Origin: Affinibrenneria salicis
GTDB lineage: Bacteria; Pseudomonadota; Gammaproteobacteria; Enterobacterales; Enterobacteriaceae
Length of the DNA: 64,000 nt
Direction: 5' to 3'
Assembly: GCF_008710095.1 (NCBI RefSeq)
Contig: NZ_VYKJ01000012.1
Location: forward strand, 141,768-205,767
This document shows, one piece after another, positions 34,742 to 43,614 of the stretch. The notes beneath the pieces are model-generated. The model worked only from the letters and a program-made list of their open reading frames with translations, had not been told where the DNA came from and did not search any database. Numbering within the stretch: the first letter of the stretch is position 1; each line of letters opens with the position of its first letter. Position numbers and translations under genes: made by a program.

Positions 34742-35236
34742 ATGGAAATGACCAATGCCCAGAGATTGATCCTTTCAAACCAGTATAAAATGATGACGAT
34801 GCTCGATCCGGATAATGCGGAACGATACCGGCGGCTGCAGACCATTGTGGAACGCGGCTATGGCCTGCAGATGCGCGAGCTGGATCACGAGTTCGGCGAA
34901 CTGAGCGAAGAGGTGTGCCGCGACATCATCAATATTATGGAGATGTACCACGCGCTGCAGGTATCCTGGGATAATCTGAAAGACAAGCCGGATATTGACC
35001 AGCGTCGTCTGGTGTTTCTTGGCTTCGACGCCGCCACCGAGGCGCGCTATCTGGGCTTTGTCCGTTTCATGGTTCATATAGAAGGGCGCTATACGCAATT
35101 TGACGCCGGCACGCACGGTTTCAACGCGCAGACCAAAATGTGGGAAAAATATGGGCGTATGCTGGCGGCCTGGCAGCTCTGCCCGCGTCAATATCATCTG
35201 AGCGCGGTGGAAATTGCGCAGATTATCAACGCCTGA
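34742..35236 (+). CDS. yfbU: YfbU family protein
   Basis: A 164-residue cytoplasmic protein, the same length as E. coli YfbU and highly similar ([78 protein letters not shown]). It is all-alpha in character, with no membrane segment. Function is unknown; overproduction effects have been reported for the E. coli protein, but no activity can be assigned. CAGGAGAGCACC precedes the ATG. yfbT follows 74 bases on. Confidence 0.95.
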   Translation: MEMTNAQRLILSNQYKMMTMLDPDNAERYRRLQTIVERGYGLQMRELDHEFGELSEEVCRDIINIMEMYHALQVSWDNLKDKPDIDQRRLVFLGFDAATEARYLGFVRFMVHIEGRYTQFDAGTHGFNAQTKMWEKYGRMLAAWQLCPRQYHLSAVEIAQIINA

Positions 35237-35310
35237 TCTTCCCGTCGTCTTTCCAGGCGCGGCGCCAGCCGGAGGCGCGACGGGATAATCACCAATTGAA
35301 GGAGTGTCTT

Positions 35311-35964
35311 GTGGAGTGTAAAGGTTTTTTGTTTGATCTGGATGGAACGTTGGTTGACTCGTTGCCGGCGGTTGAGCGGGCGTGGGTTAACTGGGCGCAT
35401 CGGCGCGATATCGATCCAAAGGAAGTGCTGGCGTTTATCCACGGTAAACAGGCCATTACCTCGCTGCGACACTTTATGCAGGGCGAGAGTGAGGAGACCA
35501 TTCAGCGGGAATTCGTCGAGCTGGAAAAGACCGAAGCGCAAGATACGCGCGGCGTGGTGGCGCTGCCGGGCGTGATGGCGCTGCTGCAGCGGCTGGATCA
35601 ACTGTCTATTCCGTGGGCGATCGTGACATCGGGGACGGTGCCGATCGCCCATGCGCGCCATCGCGCGGGGCAGTTGCCTCAGCCCGCGGTGTTTATTACC
35701 GCCGAGCAGGTGGTGAAGGGCAAACCGTTTCCGGACGCCTACCTGCTCGGCGCGCGCAGCCTGGGCCTGCAGCCGGCGGAGTGCGTGGTGGTGGAGGACG
35801 CGCCGGCGGGAATTCGTTCCGGTCTGGCGGCCGGCTGCCAGGTGATTGCGGTTAATGCGCCGGCGGATACGCCGGAGCTGGCGCAGGTCGATCTGGTTCT
35901 TCAGTCGCTGAGCCAAATCCGCGTCGGGACAAGCGAGCGGGGCGCGACTATCGCCCTGAACTGA
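35311..35964 (+). CDS. yfbT: HAD-family sugar phosphatase YfbT (HxpA)
   Basis: A 217-residue haloacid-dehalogenase-type phosphatase. Motif I is FLFDLDGTLVDS (residues 6-17, nucleophile Asp9 with Asp11). Motif II is VTSGT (about 108-112). The motif III Lys is in VVKGKPFPDAYLLGA, and motif IV is VVVEDAPAGIRSGLAAG (about 168-184). It matches E. coli YfbT closely, which dephosphorylates hexose phosphates. The start is GTG 35311 with GAAGGAG upstream, giving the same length as E. coli (about 216); ATG 35140 would begin inside yfbU and is rejected. Confidence 0.95.
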   Translation: MECKGFLFDLDGTLVDSLPAVERAWVNWAHRRDIDPKEVLAFIHGKQAITSLRHFMQGESEETIQREFVELEKTEAQDTRGVVALPGVMALLQRLDQLSIPWAIVTSGTVPIAHARHRAGQLPQPAVFITAEQVVKGKPFPDAYLLGARSLGLQPAECVVVEDAPAGIRSGLAAGCQVIAVNAPADTPELAQVDLVLQSLSQIRVGTSERGATIALN

Positions 35965-36008
35965 ATTTGGTCTAACTATTTGATAAAAGCCTAACTAAAT
36001 ATGATTCA

Positions 36009-36032
36009 GCCCCGCGTCAGCGGGGTTTTTTT
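36009..36032 (+). terminator. Rho-independent terminator after yfbT
   Basis: CCCCGC (36010-36015), loop GTCA, GCGGGG (36020-36025), then seven T. It separates yfbT from yfbS. Confidence 0.9.
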
Positions 36033-36089
36033 ATGGCATCCTTGCCGCCATGTACTCACCCGATTCACCTTGCTATCAGGGGAAACGTT

Positions 36090-37922
36090 TTGAACAGCGA
36101 ACTTCTCTGGGTATTGGCCCTGCTGCTGATCGCCATTGTCTTATTTGCCACCAATAAGCTGCGTATGGACGTGGTGGCGCTATTGGTCATTGTGGCCTTT
36201 GTCCTGAGCGGCACGCTGACGCTGCCCGAGGCGCTGATGGGGTTCAGCGATCCCAACGTGATCCTGATTGCGGCGCTGTTCGTGATTGGCGAAGGTCTGG
36301 TGCGCACCGGCGTCGCGTACCAGGTCGGCGACTGGCTGGTGCGCGTGGCGGGCAGCAATGAAACCCGGATGCTGGTTTACCTGATGGTGACGGTCACCGC
36401 GCTGGGCGCGTTTATGAGCTCTACCGGCGTGGTGGCGATCTTTATCCCGGTGGTGCTGAGCGTCTGCGCGCGCATGAAAATATCGCCGGGCAAGCTAATG
36501 ATGCCGCTCAGCTTCGCCGGGCTGATCAGCGGGATGATGACGCTGGTGGCCACGCCGCCCAATATGGTGGTCAGCAGCGAGTTGATGCGCGAAGGGTTGC
36601 CGGGACTGAGTTTTTTCAGCGTGACGCCCGTCGGCCTGGTTGTGCTGCTGCTGGGCGTCGGCTATATGCTGGTCGCGCGCTACTGGCTTGGCAACAGCAG
36701 TGAGGATGACGATAAGGGCGCCTGGCGGCGGCGAACATTTCGCGACCTGATTCGCGATTACCGGCTGACCGGCCGGGCGCGCCGGCTGGCGATACTGGCC
36801 GGTTCGCCGCTGATTGGCCAGCGGCTGGACGATTTACGCCTGCGTAAACGCTACGGCGCCAATGTCGTCGGCATCGAGCGCTGGCGCAAGTTTCGCCGCG
36901 TGATGATCGGCGTGGCAGGCAATACTGAACTGCGGCAGAATGACGTGCTGTTGATCGATATGTCCGCCTCGGATGTCGACCTGCGCGAGTTTTGCAGCGT
37001 GCAGCGGCTGGAGCCGATGGTGCTGCGCGGCGAATATTTCTCTGAGCAGGCGCGCGATGTCGGCATGGCCGAAGTGTCGCTGATCCCGGACTCCGAACTG
37101 TTGGGCAGGACGCTGTATGAGGTAGGGTTCCGCAGCCGTTACGGGCTGAGCGTGGTTGGCATCCGCCGCAACGGCGAGGCGATGGACGGCAAGCTGGCGG
37201 ATGAACCGCTGCTGCTGGGCGATATTTTGCTGGTCATCGGCGACTGGCGTATGATTCGGCAGCTGCACATGCAGAAAAATGATTTTATCCTGCTCAATCT
37301 GCCCGCCGAGGTGGACGATGTGGCGCCGGCGATCAGTCAGGCGCCGCATGCGCTATTCTGCCTGGCGCTGATGGTCGCCATGATGCTGACGGATGAAGTG
37401 CCCAACGCGATGGCGGCGATCATCGCCTGCCTGTTGATGGGAAAATTCCGCTGTATCGATATGGAAAGCGCCTATCGCGCCATTCACTGGCCCAGCCTGA
37501 TTCTGATCGTCGGGATGATGCCGTTCGCGCTGGCGTTGCAAAAAACGGGCGGGGTGGCGCTGATCGTCAGCGGGCTGATGGACGTAGCCGGCGACGCCGG
37601 GCCGCGCGTCATGCTGGTCTGCCTGTTCGTGCTGTGCGCGGCTATCGGTCTGTTTATCTCCAACACCGCCACGGCGGTGTTAATGGCGCCGATCGCTATC
37701 GCCGCCGCGAAACAAATGGCCGTGTCGCCATACCCGTTTGCGCTGATCATCGCTATTGCGGCGTCGGCCGCGTTTATGACGCCGGTGTCATCGCCGGTCA
37801 ACACGCTGGTGCTGGGGCCGGGCCGCTACAAATTCGGCGATTTCGTCATCGTCGGCGTGCCCTTTACCTTTCTGGTGATGCTGGTCAGCGTGGTGGTGGT
37901 GCCGTGGCTGTACCCATTCTGA
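36090..37922 (+). CDS. yfbS: YfbS SLC13-type transporter with two RCK_C domains
   Basis: A 610-residue inner-membrane protein, identical in length to E. coli YfbS. The N-terminal half (about 1-185) and the C-terminal part (about 405-610) carry the DASS/SLC13 transport segments, including the conserved [24 protein letters not shown] and [14 protein letters not shown]. Between them (about 210-395) are two TrkA-C/RCK_C domains ([39 protein letters not shown]), which usually bind small regulatory ligands. Substrate unknown. The start is TTG 36090, supported by GGGGAAACG upstream and by the E. coli N-terminus; the ATG at 36033 lies in the terminator T-run. Confidence 0.93.
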   Translation: MNSELLWVLALLLIAIVLFATNKLRMDVVALLVIVAFVLSGTLTLPEALMGFSDPNVILIAALFVIGEGLVRTGVAYQVGDWLVRVAGSNETRMLVYLMVTVTALGAFMSSTGVVAIFIPVVLSVCARMKISPGKLMMPLSFAGLISGMMTLVATPPNMVVSSELMREGLPGLSFFSVTPVGLVVLLLGVGYMLVARYWLGNSSEDDDKGAWRRRTFRDLIRDYRLTGRARRLAILAGSPLIGQRLDDLRLRKRYGANVVGIERWRKFRRVMIGVAGNTELRQNDVLLIDMSASDVDLREFCSVQRLEPMVLRGEYFSEQARDVGMAEVSLIPDSELLGRTLYEVGFRSRYGLSVVGIRRNGEAMDGKLADEPLLLGDILLVIGDWRMIRQLHMQKNDFILLNLPAEVDDVAPAISQAPHALFCLALMVAMMLTDEVPNAMAAIIACLLMGKFRCIDMESAYRAIHWPSLILIVGMMPFALALQKTGGVALIVSGLMDVAGDAGPRVMLVCLFVLCAAIGLFISNTATAVLMAPIAIAAAKQMAVSPYPFALIIAIAASAAFMTPVSSPVNTLVLGPGRYKFGDFVIVGVPFTFLVMLVSVVVVPWLYPF

Positions 37923-37953
37923 GGCGTCGCGGGCGCGGCGCCTGGCTGGCGGT

Positions 37954-38553
37954 TTATAGCGGCGTATCCTGGCTGATTTCGTCCAGCGACAGGCTGAAGC
38001 TGGGGATAAACACCGTCATAAAGTAGTCCATCTCCGGGCTGCTGCGCTGCTGCAGGGTTTTCTCCAGCCGCGCGCGCGCCAGGGTGAACTCCTTGTTGCC
38101 GGCGGAGAGTTCTTCCAGGCATTTGAGGTAGGCGCACAGCGCGTCGGCCTGCTTTACCACCGCATGTTCTTCTTCGTTGCTGAACCGTTCGTCCAGCAGC
38201 AGCAGGTAATCCTGCTGCAGCTCCTGCGGCAGCATGTCGATCAGCTTCTGCCGGGCTATTTTCTCGATCTTTTTATATTCATGCGCGATTTGTTCGTTGT
38301 AATACTTGACCGGCGTCGGCATATCGCCGGTCATCACTTCGCTGGCGTCATGGTACATGGCCAGCAGCGCGATGCGCTCGGCGTTCAGATTGCCGTTGAA
38401 TTTGCGGTTTTTAATCACCGCCAGCGCATGGGCGACAAAGGCGACCTGCAGGCTGTGCTCGGAGACATTTTCCGTGCGGACATTGCGCATCAGCGGCCAG
38501 CGGTTGATGAGTTTCAGACGGGACAGATGGGCAAAAAAGTGACTCTGATTCAT
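37954..38553 (-). CDS. yfbR: 5'-deoxynucleotidase YfbR
   Basis: A 199-residue HD-domain phosphohydrolase that removes phosphate from deoxyribonucleoside 5'-monophosphates. The metal ligands are visible: His33 in [11 protein letters not shown], the HD pair in [14 protein letters not shown] (about 65-78), and Asp137 in [13 protein letters not shown]. It is the same length as E. coli YfbR (199). Convergent with yfbS, with 31 bases between stop codons. GAGAG precedes the start. Confidence 0.96.
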   Translation of the reverse strand: MNQSHFFAHLSRLKLINRWPLMRNVRTENVSEHSLQVAFVAHALAVIKNRKFNGNLNAERIALLAMYHDASEVMTGDMPTPVKYYNEQIAHEYKKIEKIARQKLIDMLPQELQQDYLLLLDERFSNEEEHAVVKQADALCAYLKCLEELSAGNKEFTLARARLEKTLQQRSSPEMDYFMTVFIPSFSLSLDEISQDTPL

Positions 38554-38671
38554 GGCGATCTCTCAGACGGCAGCACAGGGGAATCTATTGTGAGCACTCG
38601 GGCGGGATTATGCAAATCAGCCGGCCGGGCGCCTGGCGCCAGCCGGCGGCATACTGTTCTGTAAGTCCGCG

Positions 38672-38697
38672 CTCAGAAACGACCCGGCTATGCCGGG
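38672..38697 (-). terminator. Probable terminator of alaA
   Basis: On the minus strand CCCGGC-ATA-GCCGGG (38697-38683) is followed by TCGTTTCTG. It is 17 bases after the alaA stop; the T-run is poor. Confidence 0.45.
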
Positions 38698-38713
38698 CCC
38701 TTAACCGACGGCA

Positions 38714-39928
38714 TTATTGATGGTAGTGTTCGAGGAAGCGCCCCAGCTTGCCGATCGCCATCGCCAGTTCGTCGGCGCGCGGCAGCGTAACGATGCGCAC
38801 ATGGTCGGGATACGGCCAGTTGAACGCCGAGCCCTGCACCAGCAAAACCTTTTCCTGCAGCAGCAGATCCAGCACCAGTTTCTGGTCGTCATGGATATTA
38901 AAGCGGCGGGCGTCAATGCGCGGGAACATATAGAGCGCGCCGCGCGGTTTGGTACAGGAAACGCCCGGAATTTCGTTGATTAACTCCCAGGCCCGATTGC
39001 GCTGTTCGTACAGGCGGCCGCCCGGCTGAATAAATTCGCTAATGCTCTGATAGCCGCCGAGCGCAGTCTGGATCGCATGCTGCATCGGCACGTTGGCGCA
39101 CAGCCGCATCGACGCCAGCATTTCCAGCCCTTCGATATAACCTTTGGCGTGCTTCTTCGGACCGTTCAGCACCATCCAGCCCTGGCGAAAACCGGCCACG
39201 CGATAGGTTTTGGACAGCCCATTGAAGGTGACGGTCAGCAGATCCGGCGCCAGCGCGGCGATCGAATGGTGTTCCGCGTCGTCGTACAGGATCTTGTCAT
39301 AGATTTCGTCGGCGAAAATAATCAGGTCGTGCTGGCGCGCGATGGCGACGATCTCCAGCAGCAGCGCTTTGCTGTACACGGCGCCGGTCGGATTGTTGGG
39401 GTTAATGATGACGATACCGCGGGTGCGCGGGGTAATCTTGCTGCGGATGTCGTCCAGATCCGGGAACCAGTCCGACGACTCATCGCATAGATAGTGTACG
39501 GCGTTGCCGTTAGACAGCGAGACGGCGGCGGTCCACAGCGGGTAGTCCGGAGCCGGCACCAGCATTTCGTCGCCGCTGTTGAGCAGCGCCTGCATCGATT
39601 GCACAATCAATTCGGATACGCCGTTGCCGATATAGACATCCTCGACGCTCATATCGCGCATATCGCGCGCCTGATAGTGCTGGACGATCGCTTTACGCGC
39701 GGAGTAGAGGCCTTTGGAATCGCAATAGCCCTGCGCGGTGGGTAAGTTGCGGATCACATCGACCAGGATTTCATCCGGCGCATCAAAACCAAAGGGCGCG
39801 GGATTGCCGATGTTGAGTTTGAGAACCTTATTGCCTTCTTCTTCGAGACGTTTTGCTTCTTTTAGCACCGGACCACGAATGTCGTAGCAGACGTTTTCCA
39901 GCTTATTGGATTTTTCAATTGGGGACAT
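38714..39928 (-). CDS. alaA: Glutamate-pyruvate aminotransferase AlaA
   Basis: A 404-residue fold-type I PLP aminotransferase matching E. coli AlaA (YfbQ), the main alanine-forming transaminase. NPAPFGFDAPDEI (about 42-54), VYIGNGVSELIVQS (about 97-110), INPNNPTGAVYS (about 175-186), FADEIYDKILYDD (about 206-218) and the PLP lysine in FNGLSKTYRVAGFRQGW (about 236-252) are intact. Substrates are pyruvate and glutamate. It is divergent from lrhA, as in E. coli. Confidence 0.97.
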   Translation of the reverse strand: MSPIEKSNKLENVCYDIRGPVLKEAKRLEEEGNKVLKLNIGNPAPFGFDAPDEILVDVIRNLPTAQGYCDSKGLYSARKAIVQHYQARDMRDMSVEDVYIGNGVSELIVQSMQALLNSGDEMLVPAPDYPLWTAAVSLSNGNAVHYLCDESSDWFPDLDDIRSKITPRTRGIVIINPNNPTGAVYSKALLLEIVAIARQHDLIIFADEIYDKILYDDAEHHSIAALAPDLLTVTFNGLSKTYRVAGFRQGWMVLNGPKKHAKGYIEGLEMLASMRLCANVPMQHAIQTALGGYQSISEFIQPGGRLYEQRNRAWELINEIPGVSCTKPRGALYMFPRIDARRFNIHDDQKLVLDLLLQEKVLLVQGSAFNWPYPDHVRIVTLPRADELAMAIGKLGRFLEHYHQ

Positions 39929-40403
39929 AAATGTAGCGAACCTTTTGCCGGGGACAGCATACTCCGGATGCGGAATAGCATAACCCGGCTAATGTACTCT
40001 TCCGGCCTGGGGTTTTGAAGAATCATTCTGGTTTTTGGCGCAAATAAAAGCCCCGTGCCGCCAGCGCCGCGGCGGACGTTTTTATTGAATGTAATTGCTG
40101 TCTTTTCTCTGTTTTTTAGCGTGTTTTTCTGCCTGATATATCAGGGATAGATAAATAATCTACTCCCGCGCCATGCCGATGGTGGGAATGCCCAGGCGGC
40201 GATGTGCGTCTGCTTGCTTATGCCGGGACGATACTGCATGTTTTGCCGTCTAAAAAGCGATTGTGATAACGAAATGTAAGTATTTTTTTGCCCTTATCCT
40301 GCGTCTGAGATAGTGTCTTTACCTGTACCGGCAGTTTGCCGGTCATTTGTAAACACCAGGAACAGAGTTTAAAAAATTAAAATAGAATAAGTGAAAAATC
40401 GTT
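39929..40403. other. Divergent alaA / lrhA control region
   Basis: This 475-base region has no credible gene. A GC-rich inverted segment lies at 40052-40080 (CCGCCAGCGCCGCGGCGG, then ACGTTTTT). The 330 bases before lrhA are AT-rich, consistent with the long leader known for lrhA-type genes; no operator can be named. Confidence 0.35.
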
Positions 40404-41363
40404 ATGACAAGTGCAAATCGTCCGGTACTCAATCTCGATCTCGATCTGCTGAGAACGTTTGTCGCTGTTGCTGATTTGAACACGTTTGCCGCGGCGGCGG
40501 TAGCCGTATGTCGAACGCAATCGGCGGTCAGTCAGCAAATGCAACGTCTCGAGCAACTGGTAGGTAAAGAGCTGTTCGTCCGACATGGCCGCAACAAGAT
40601 GCTAACGGAACACGGCATTCAATTGCTGAGCTATGCCAGGCAAATTCTACGCTTCAACGATGAGGCCTGCGCCTCGTTAATGTACAGCGATATGCTGGGC
40701 ACCTTATCCATCGGTGCTTCCGACGATACGGCGGATACCATCCTGCCTTATATTCTGCACCGCGTATCGTCTATTTTTCCCAGACTCTCCATCGATGTCA
40801 CCGTGAAACGCAGCGCGGTGATGCTGGATATGCTGCAGCGCGGGGAAATTGATTTGGTGATCACCACGCTGCACAACCCGGATTTTCCGCATGTGCTGCT
40901 CAGGACGTCGCCCACGCTGTGGTACTGCTCGGCAGACTATCAGTTTCAGCCTGAAGAGCCGCTGCCGCTGGTGGTGCTGGACGAGCCCAGTCCGTTCCGC
41001 TCGCTGGCGCTGGAACAACTGTCCGCGGCCGGGATCCCCTGGCGCATCGCCTATGTCGCTTCCACGCTGTCCGCGGTTCGCGCGGCGGTTAAGGCCGGGA
41101 TCGGTATCACCGTACGGTCCGTGGAAATGATGAGTCCGGAATTCCGCGTGCTTGGGCAAAAAGAGGGGCTGCCGAAACTGCCGGACACCAACTACTTCCT
41201 GTGTAAAACGTCCGAACGCGACAACGATCTGGCGAGCACTATCTTCGAGGTAATTGAGTCCGGCAGAGTTACCTACAACAGCGAAAGCTATATCATCCCT
41301 GATGGAGATCAGTCGCCTGAACAGCCGGCGGATCGCCTGATGTGTGACGATATTGTTAAGTAA
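40404..41363 (+). CDS. lrhA: LysR-type regulator LrhA (HexA/PecT)
   Basis: A 319-residue LysR-family regulator. The N-terminal winged helix-turn-helix is [38 protein letters not shown] (about 14-51), followed by [15 protein letters not shown] and a C-terminal effector domain. It corresponds to LrhA, which represses flagellar and other genes in E. coli, and to HexA/PecT, which repress exoenzymes, motility and virulence in soft-rot bacteria. Its position directly before nuo is conserved. In this window it may also influence EPS expression, which is an inference. No strong ribosome binding site is visible before ATG 40404. Confidence 0.95.
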   Translation: MTSANRPVLNLDLDLLRTFVAVADLNTFAAAAVAVCRTQSAVSQQMQRLEQLVGKELFVRHGRNKMLTEHGIQLLSYARQILRFNDEACASLMYSDMLGTLSIGASDDTADTILPYILHRVSSIFPRLSIDVTVKRSAVMLDMLQRGEIDLVITTLHNPDFPHVLLRTSPTLWYCSADYQFQPEEPLPLVVLDEPSPFRSLALEQLSAAGIPWRIAYVASTLSAVRAAVKAGIGITVRSVEMMSPEFRVLGQKEGLPKLPDTNYFLCKTSERDNDLASTIFEVIESGRVTYNSESYIIPDGDQSPEQPADRLMCDDIVK

Positions 41364-41498
41364 TTCCCTGGCCAGTCGCCTGCGCCCTCCCGTCGGGCGG
41401 GCTTCAATGCGATAGGCCCTGGCGGCGCTGTTTTTCGTACTGTTTCCCCGTTCGCGTCATCTGATTCCGCGAGCGGTTGTTTCCTTTCGCCTTCAATT

Positions 41499-41720
41499 TA
41501 TACTCTAAATTATTCGAGTTGCAGGACTGGCCGTTATCGTTTGAATCGCGCCAGCACGGCCAGCACGGCCAGCACGGCCAGCACGGCCAGCACGGCCAGC
41601 ACGGCCAGCACGGCCAGCACGGCCAGCACGGCCAGCACGGCCAGCACGGCCAGCACGGCCAGCATGGCCAGCATGGCCAGCACGGCCAGCGTACCTGTAG
41701 CTTGAGGTATAACGGGGATA
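41499..41720 (-). repeat. Dispersed repeat, copy D, interrupted by a 9-bp array
   Basis: The element begins TATACTCTAAATTATTCGAG then TTGCAGGAC and ends GTACCTGTAGCTTGAGGTAT then AACGGGGATA. These are the ends of the same dispersed family, in the orientation of copy C. Almost all the interior is replaced by a 135-base tandem array (41551-41685). It lies in the 1,012-base gap between lrhA and nuoA, which has no credible gene. Confidence 0.75.
41551..41685. repeat. 15-copy 9-bp tandem repeat (VNTR candidate)
   Basis: Fifteen head-to-tail units of CCAGCACGG fill 135 bases; units 13 and 14 read CCAGCATGG. Because 9 is a multiple of 3, the array is open in several frames (His-Gly-Gln on the plus strand, Pro-Cys-Trp on the minus), which creates artificial reading frames. 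It ends in CCAGCGTACC, the normal interior of the dispersed repeat, so it probably grew by slippage from that sequence. Confidence 0.95.
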
Positions 41721-42059
41721 ACAGCCGGCGAGGGGTCTGCATACCCATAACGCCGCCGGTGCGTTATTGCCGTCCGCTGAAACCCACCTTCGCTTTACCC
41801 ACGCTTTTTATTCACGCGAATCACCTTGCGTACGTATGCGTAATCGTGTCGTCCGGCGTGATGGAAATGCGTAGATCTTGATGGCTGACTGATTATTTAT
41901 TGTTCTCTCGATGTTTGTTTTTTGGCTGGCCGCCGGCGGGAAATGTTAAGGGCAAAGCGGAAGTATTGATTTTTTTAATAACTAAATGGCTGGAATTGTG
42001 TACTGGATCAAAAAATACCCCTGTCAACCCTGTGGGGGAACGGGCATTTTTGGTGGAAA

Positions 42060-42068
42060 TGGTATAGT
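42060..42068 (+). promoter_or_regulatory. Candidate extended -10 promoter of the nuo operon
   Basis: TGGTATAGT fits an extended -10 (TGn-TATAAT) with one mismatch. Transcription would start near 42075, giving a leader of about 300 bases before nuoA, similar to the long nuo leader known in E. coli. No good -35 is present. Confidence 0.35.
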
Positions 42069-42109
42069 GAGCCGGCCAGAAAATATTTCCTTACGGTTTG
42101 GGTTGTTAA

Positions 42110-42125
42110 TCAGTCGCACGACTGA
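42110..42125. promoter_or_regulatory. Perfect palindrome in the nuo leader
   Basis: TCAGTCGCACGACTGA has 7-bp arms around CA. It lies about 250 bases before nuoA and just downstream of the candidate promoter, where a regulator could bind. No factor can be assigned. Confidence 0.4.
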
Positions 42126-42375
42126 CTCGGTTTAGCTTAAAATACAACCTTAAATGTTAATGGTGTTATGTTCATGTAAAAATATTTAGGGTTATTTTAG
42201 GTGGGGATGAAAAAAAGGTTATAGAATCAGGAGTAACAGGAACGTAAAGAAACTGTTTTAACCTTATGGTTAGCGGTGTTTTTACGGGTATGTGATTCCT
42301 TCCGTTTAATCGATGTGGTGCGCAAACTGCCGCAAAAAAGAGCAGATGTTAACAGCCACTTTTGACGAGTAAGCA

Positions 42376-42825
42376 ATGAGTATGTCAACCACAACTGAAA
42401 TCCTCGCCCATCACTGGGCATTCGCGCTATTTCTTATCCTCGCCGTGGGCCTGTGCGGTTTTATGCTGGCGGGCGGCTTCCTGTTAGGCGGCCGGGCGAA
42501 GGGGCGGGCGAAAAACACGCCTTACGAATCCGGTATTGACTCGGTTGGATCCGCCCGGATGCGGCTATCCGCCAAATTCTATCTGGTCGCCATGTTCTTC
42601 GTCATTTTCGACGTGGAGGCGCTTTATCTTTATGCCTGGTCGGTCTCTATCCGGGAAAGCGGCTGGGTCGGCTTTATTGAAGCCGCTATTTTTATTTTGG
42701 TGCTGTTGGCGGGGCTGGTCTATCTGGTCCGCATCGGCGCGCTTGACTGGACGCCGGCGCGATCGAAGCCCCTGGTCACGAAATCGGACATTCCGACTAA
42801 CACCACCCATACTCATCAGCAGTAA
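42376..42825 (+). CDS. nuoA: NADH-quinone oxidoreductase subunit A
   Basis: A 149-residue membrane subunit of complex I with three transmembrane helices. The conserved loop [40 protein letters not shown] (about 50-90) near the quinone site is intact. The N-terminus [20 protein letters not shown] equals the E. coli start. It is the first nuo gene; nuoB starts 17 bases after its stop. Confidence 0.98.
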   Translation: MSMSTTTEILAHHWAFALFLILAVGLCGFMLAGGFLLGGRAKGRAKNTPYESGIDSVGSARMRLSAKFYLVAMFFVIFDVEALYLYAWSVSIRESGWVGFIEAAIFILVLLAGLVYLVRIGALDWTPARSKPLVTKSDIPTNTTHTHQQ

Positions 42826-42842
42826 CAGCGAGGCACTTAACG

Positions 42843-43517
42843 ATGGACTATACCCTCACCCGCATCGAGCCGGACGGTGAGAATGACCGTTATCCCCTGC
42901 AGCGTCAGGCGATCGTATCCGACCCGCTGGATCAGCATGTCAACCGCAGCGTTTATATGGGCAAGCTGGAGCACGCGCTGCATGACATGGTGAACTGGGG
43001 GCGCAAGAACTCCCTCTGGCCATATAACTTCGGTCTTTCCTGTTGTTATGTCGAAATGGTCACCTCGTTCACCGCGGTGCATGACGTCGCGCGTTTCGGT
43101 TCCGAAGTGCTGCGCGCCTCGCCGCGTCAGGCCGACTTTATGGTGGTCGCCGGTACTTGCTTTACCAAAATGGCGCCGGTCATCCAGCGGCTGTACGAGC
43201 AAATGCTCGAACCGAAATGGGTGATTTCAATGGGCGCCTGCGCCAACTCCGGCGGCATGTACGACATCTACTCCGTCGTGCAGGGCGTGGATAAGTTTCT
43301 GCCGGTCGATGTGTATATCCCCGGCTGTCCGCCGCGGCCGGAAGCCTATATGCAGGCGCTGATGCTGCTAAAAGAGTCGATAGGCAAAGAGCGTCGTCCG
43401 CTGTCATGGGTGGTGGGGGAGCAGGGGGTTTACCGCGCCAATATGCAGTCCGAACGCGAGCGTAAGCGTGGCGAGCGTATTGCGGTCACCAACCTGCGTT
43501 CGCCCGACGAGATTTAA
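42843..43517 (+). CDS. nuoB: NADH-quinone oxidoreductase subunit B
   Basis: A 224-residue peripheral subunit that carries the terminal [4Fe-4S] cluster N2, which reduces quinone. Cysteine ligands are visible in LSCCYVEM (about 63-64), AGTCF (about 128) and [10 protein letters not shown] (about 158). The rest of the chain matches E. coli NuoB through [20 protein letters not shown]. It precedes nuoCD by a 97-base spacer that can form a large hairpin. Confidence 0.98.
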   Translation: MDYTLTRIEPDGENDRYPLQRQAIVSDPLDQHVNRSVYMGKLEHALHDMVNWGRKNSLWPYNFGLSCCYVEMVTSFTAVHDVARFGSEVLRASPRQADFMVVAGTCFTKMAPVIQRLYEQMLEPKWVISMGACANSGGMYDIYSVVQGVDKFLPVDVYIPGCPPRPEAYMQALMLLKESIGKERRPLSWVVGEQGVYRANMQSERERKRGERIAVTNLRSPDEI

Positions 43518-43528
43518 TCTGCACCGCG

Positions 43529-43576
43529 CAAAGCAGGCTGTCGCGCAATACCACGATAACAGCGCGCGACGCTTTG
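43529..43576 (+). other. Hairpin in the nuoB-nuoC spacer
   Basis: CAAAGC (43529-43534) and GTCGCGC (43540-43546), split by a 5-base bulge, pair with the continuous arm GCGCGACGCTTTG (43564-43576) around a 17-base loop. No T-run follows, so it is more likely an RNA processing or stability element than a terminator. Confidence 0.5.
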
Positions 43577-43614
43577 CCGGGCTGGAAATAACCCATTTAA
43601 TGTGGTGAGCAATT

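Noticed and set aside
40052..40080. GC-rich hairpin plus TTTTT between alaA and lrhA
   Set aside because: The stem is short and lies between two divergent promoters, where no transcript needs terminating.
41477..41881. 134-codon plus-strand frame rich in His-Gly-Gln repeats (and a minus-strand Pro-Cys-Trp counterpart)
   Set aside because: Both arise from the 9-bp tandem array, whose unit length is a multiple of three. They have no ribosome binding site and their flanks are dispersed-repeat DNA.
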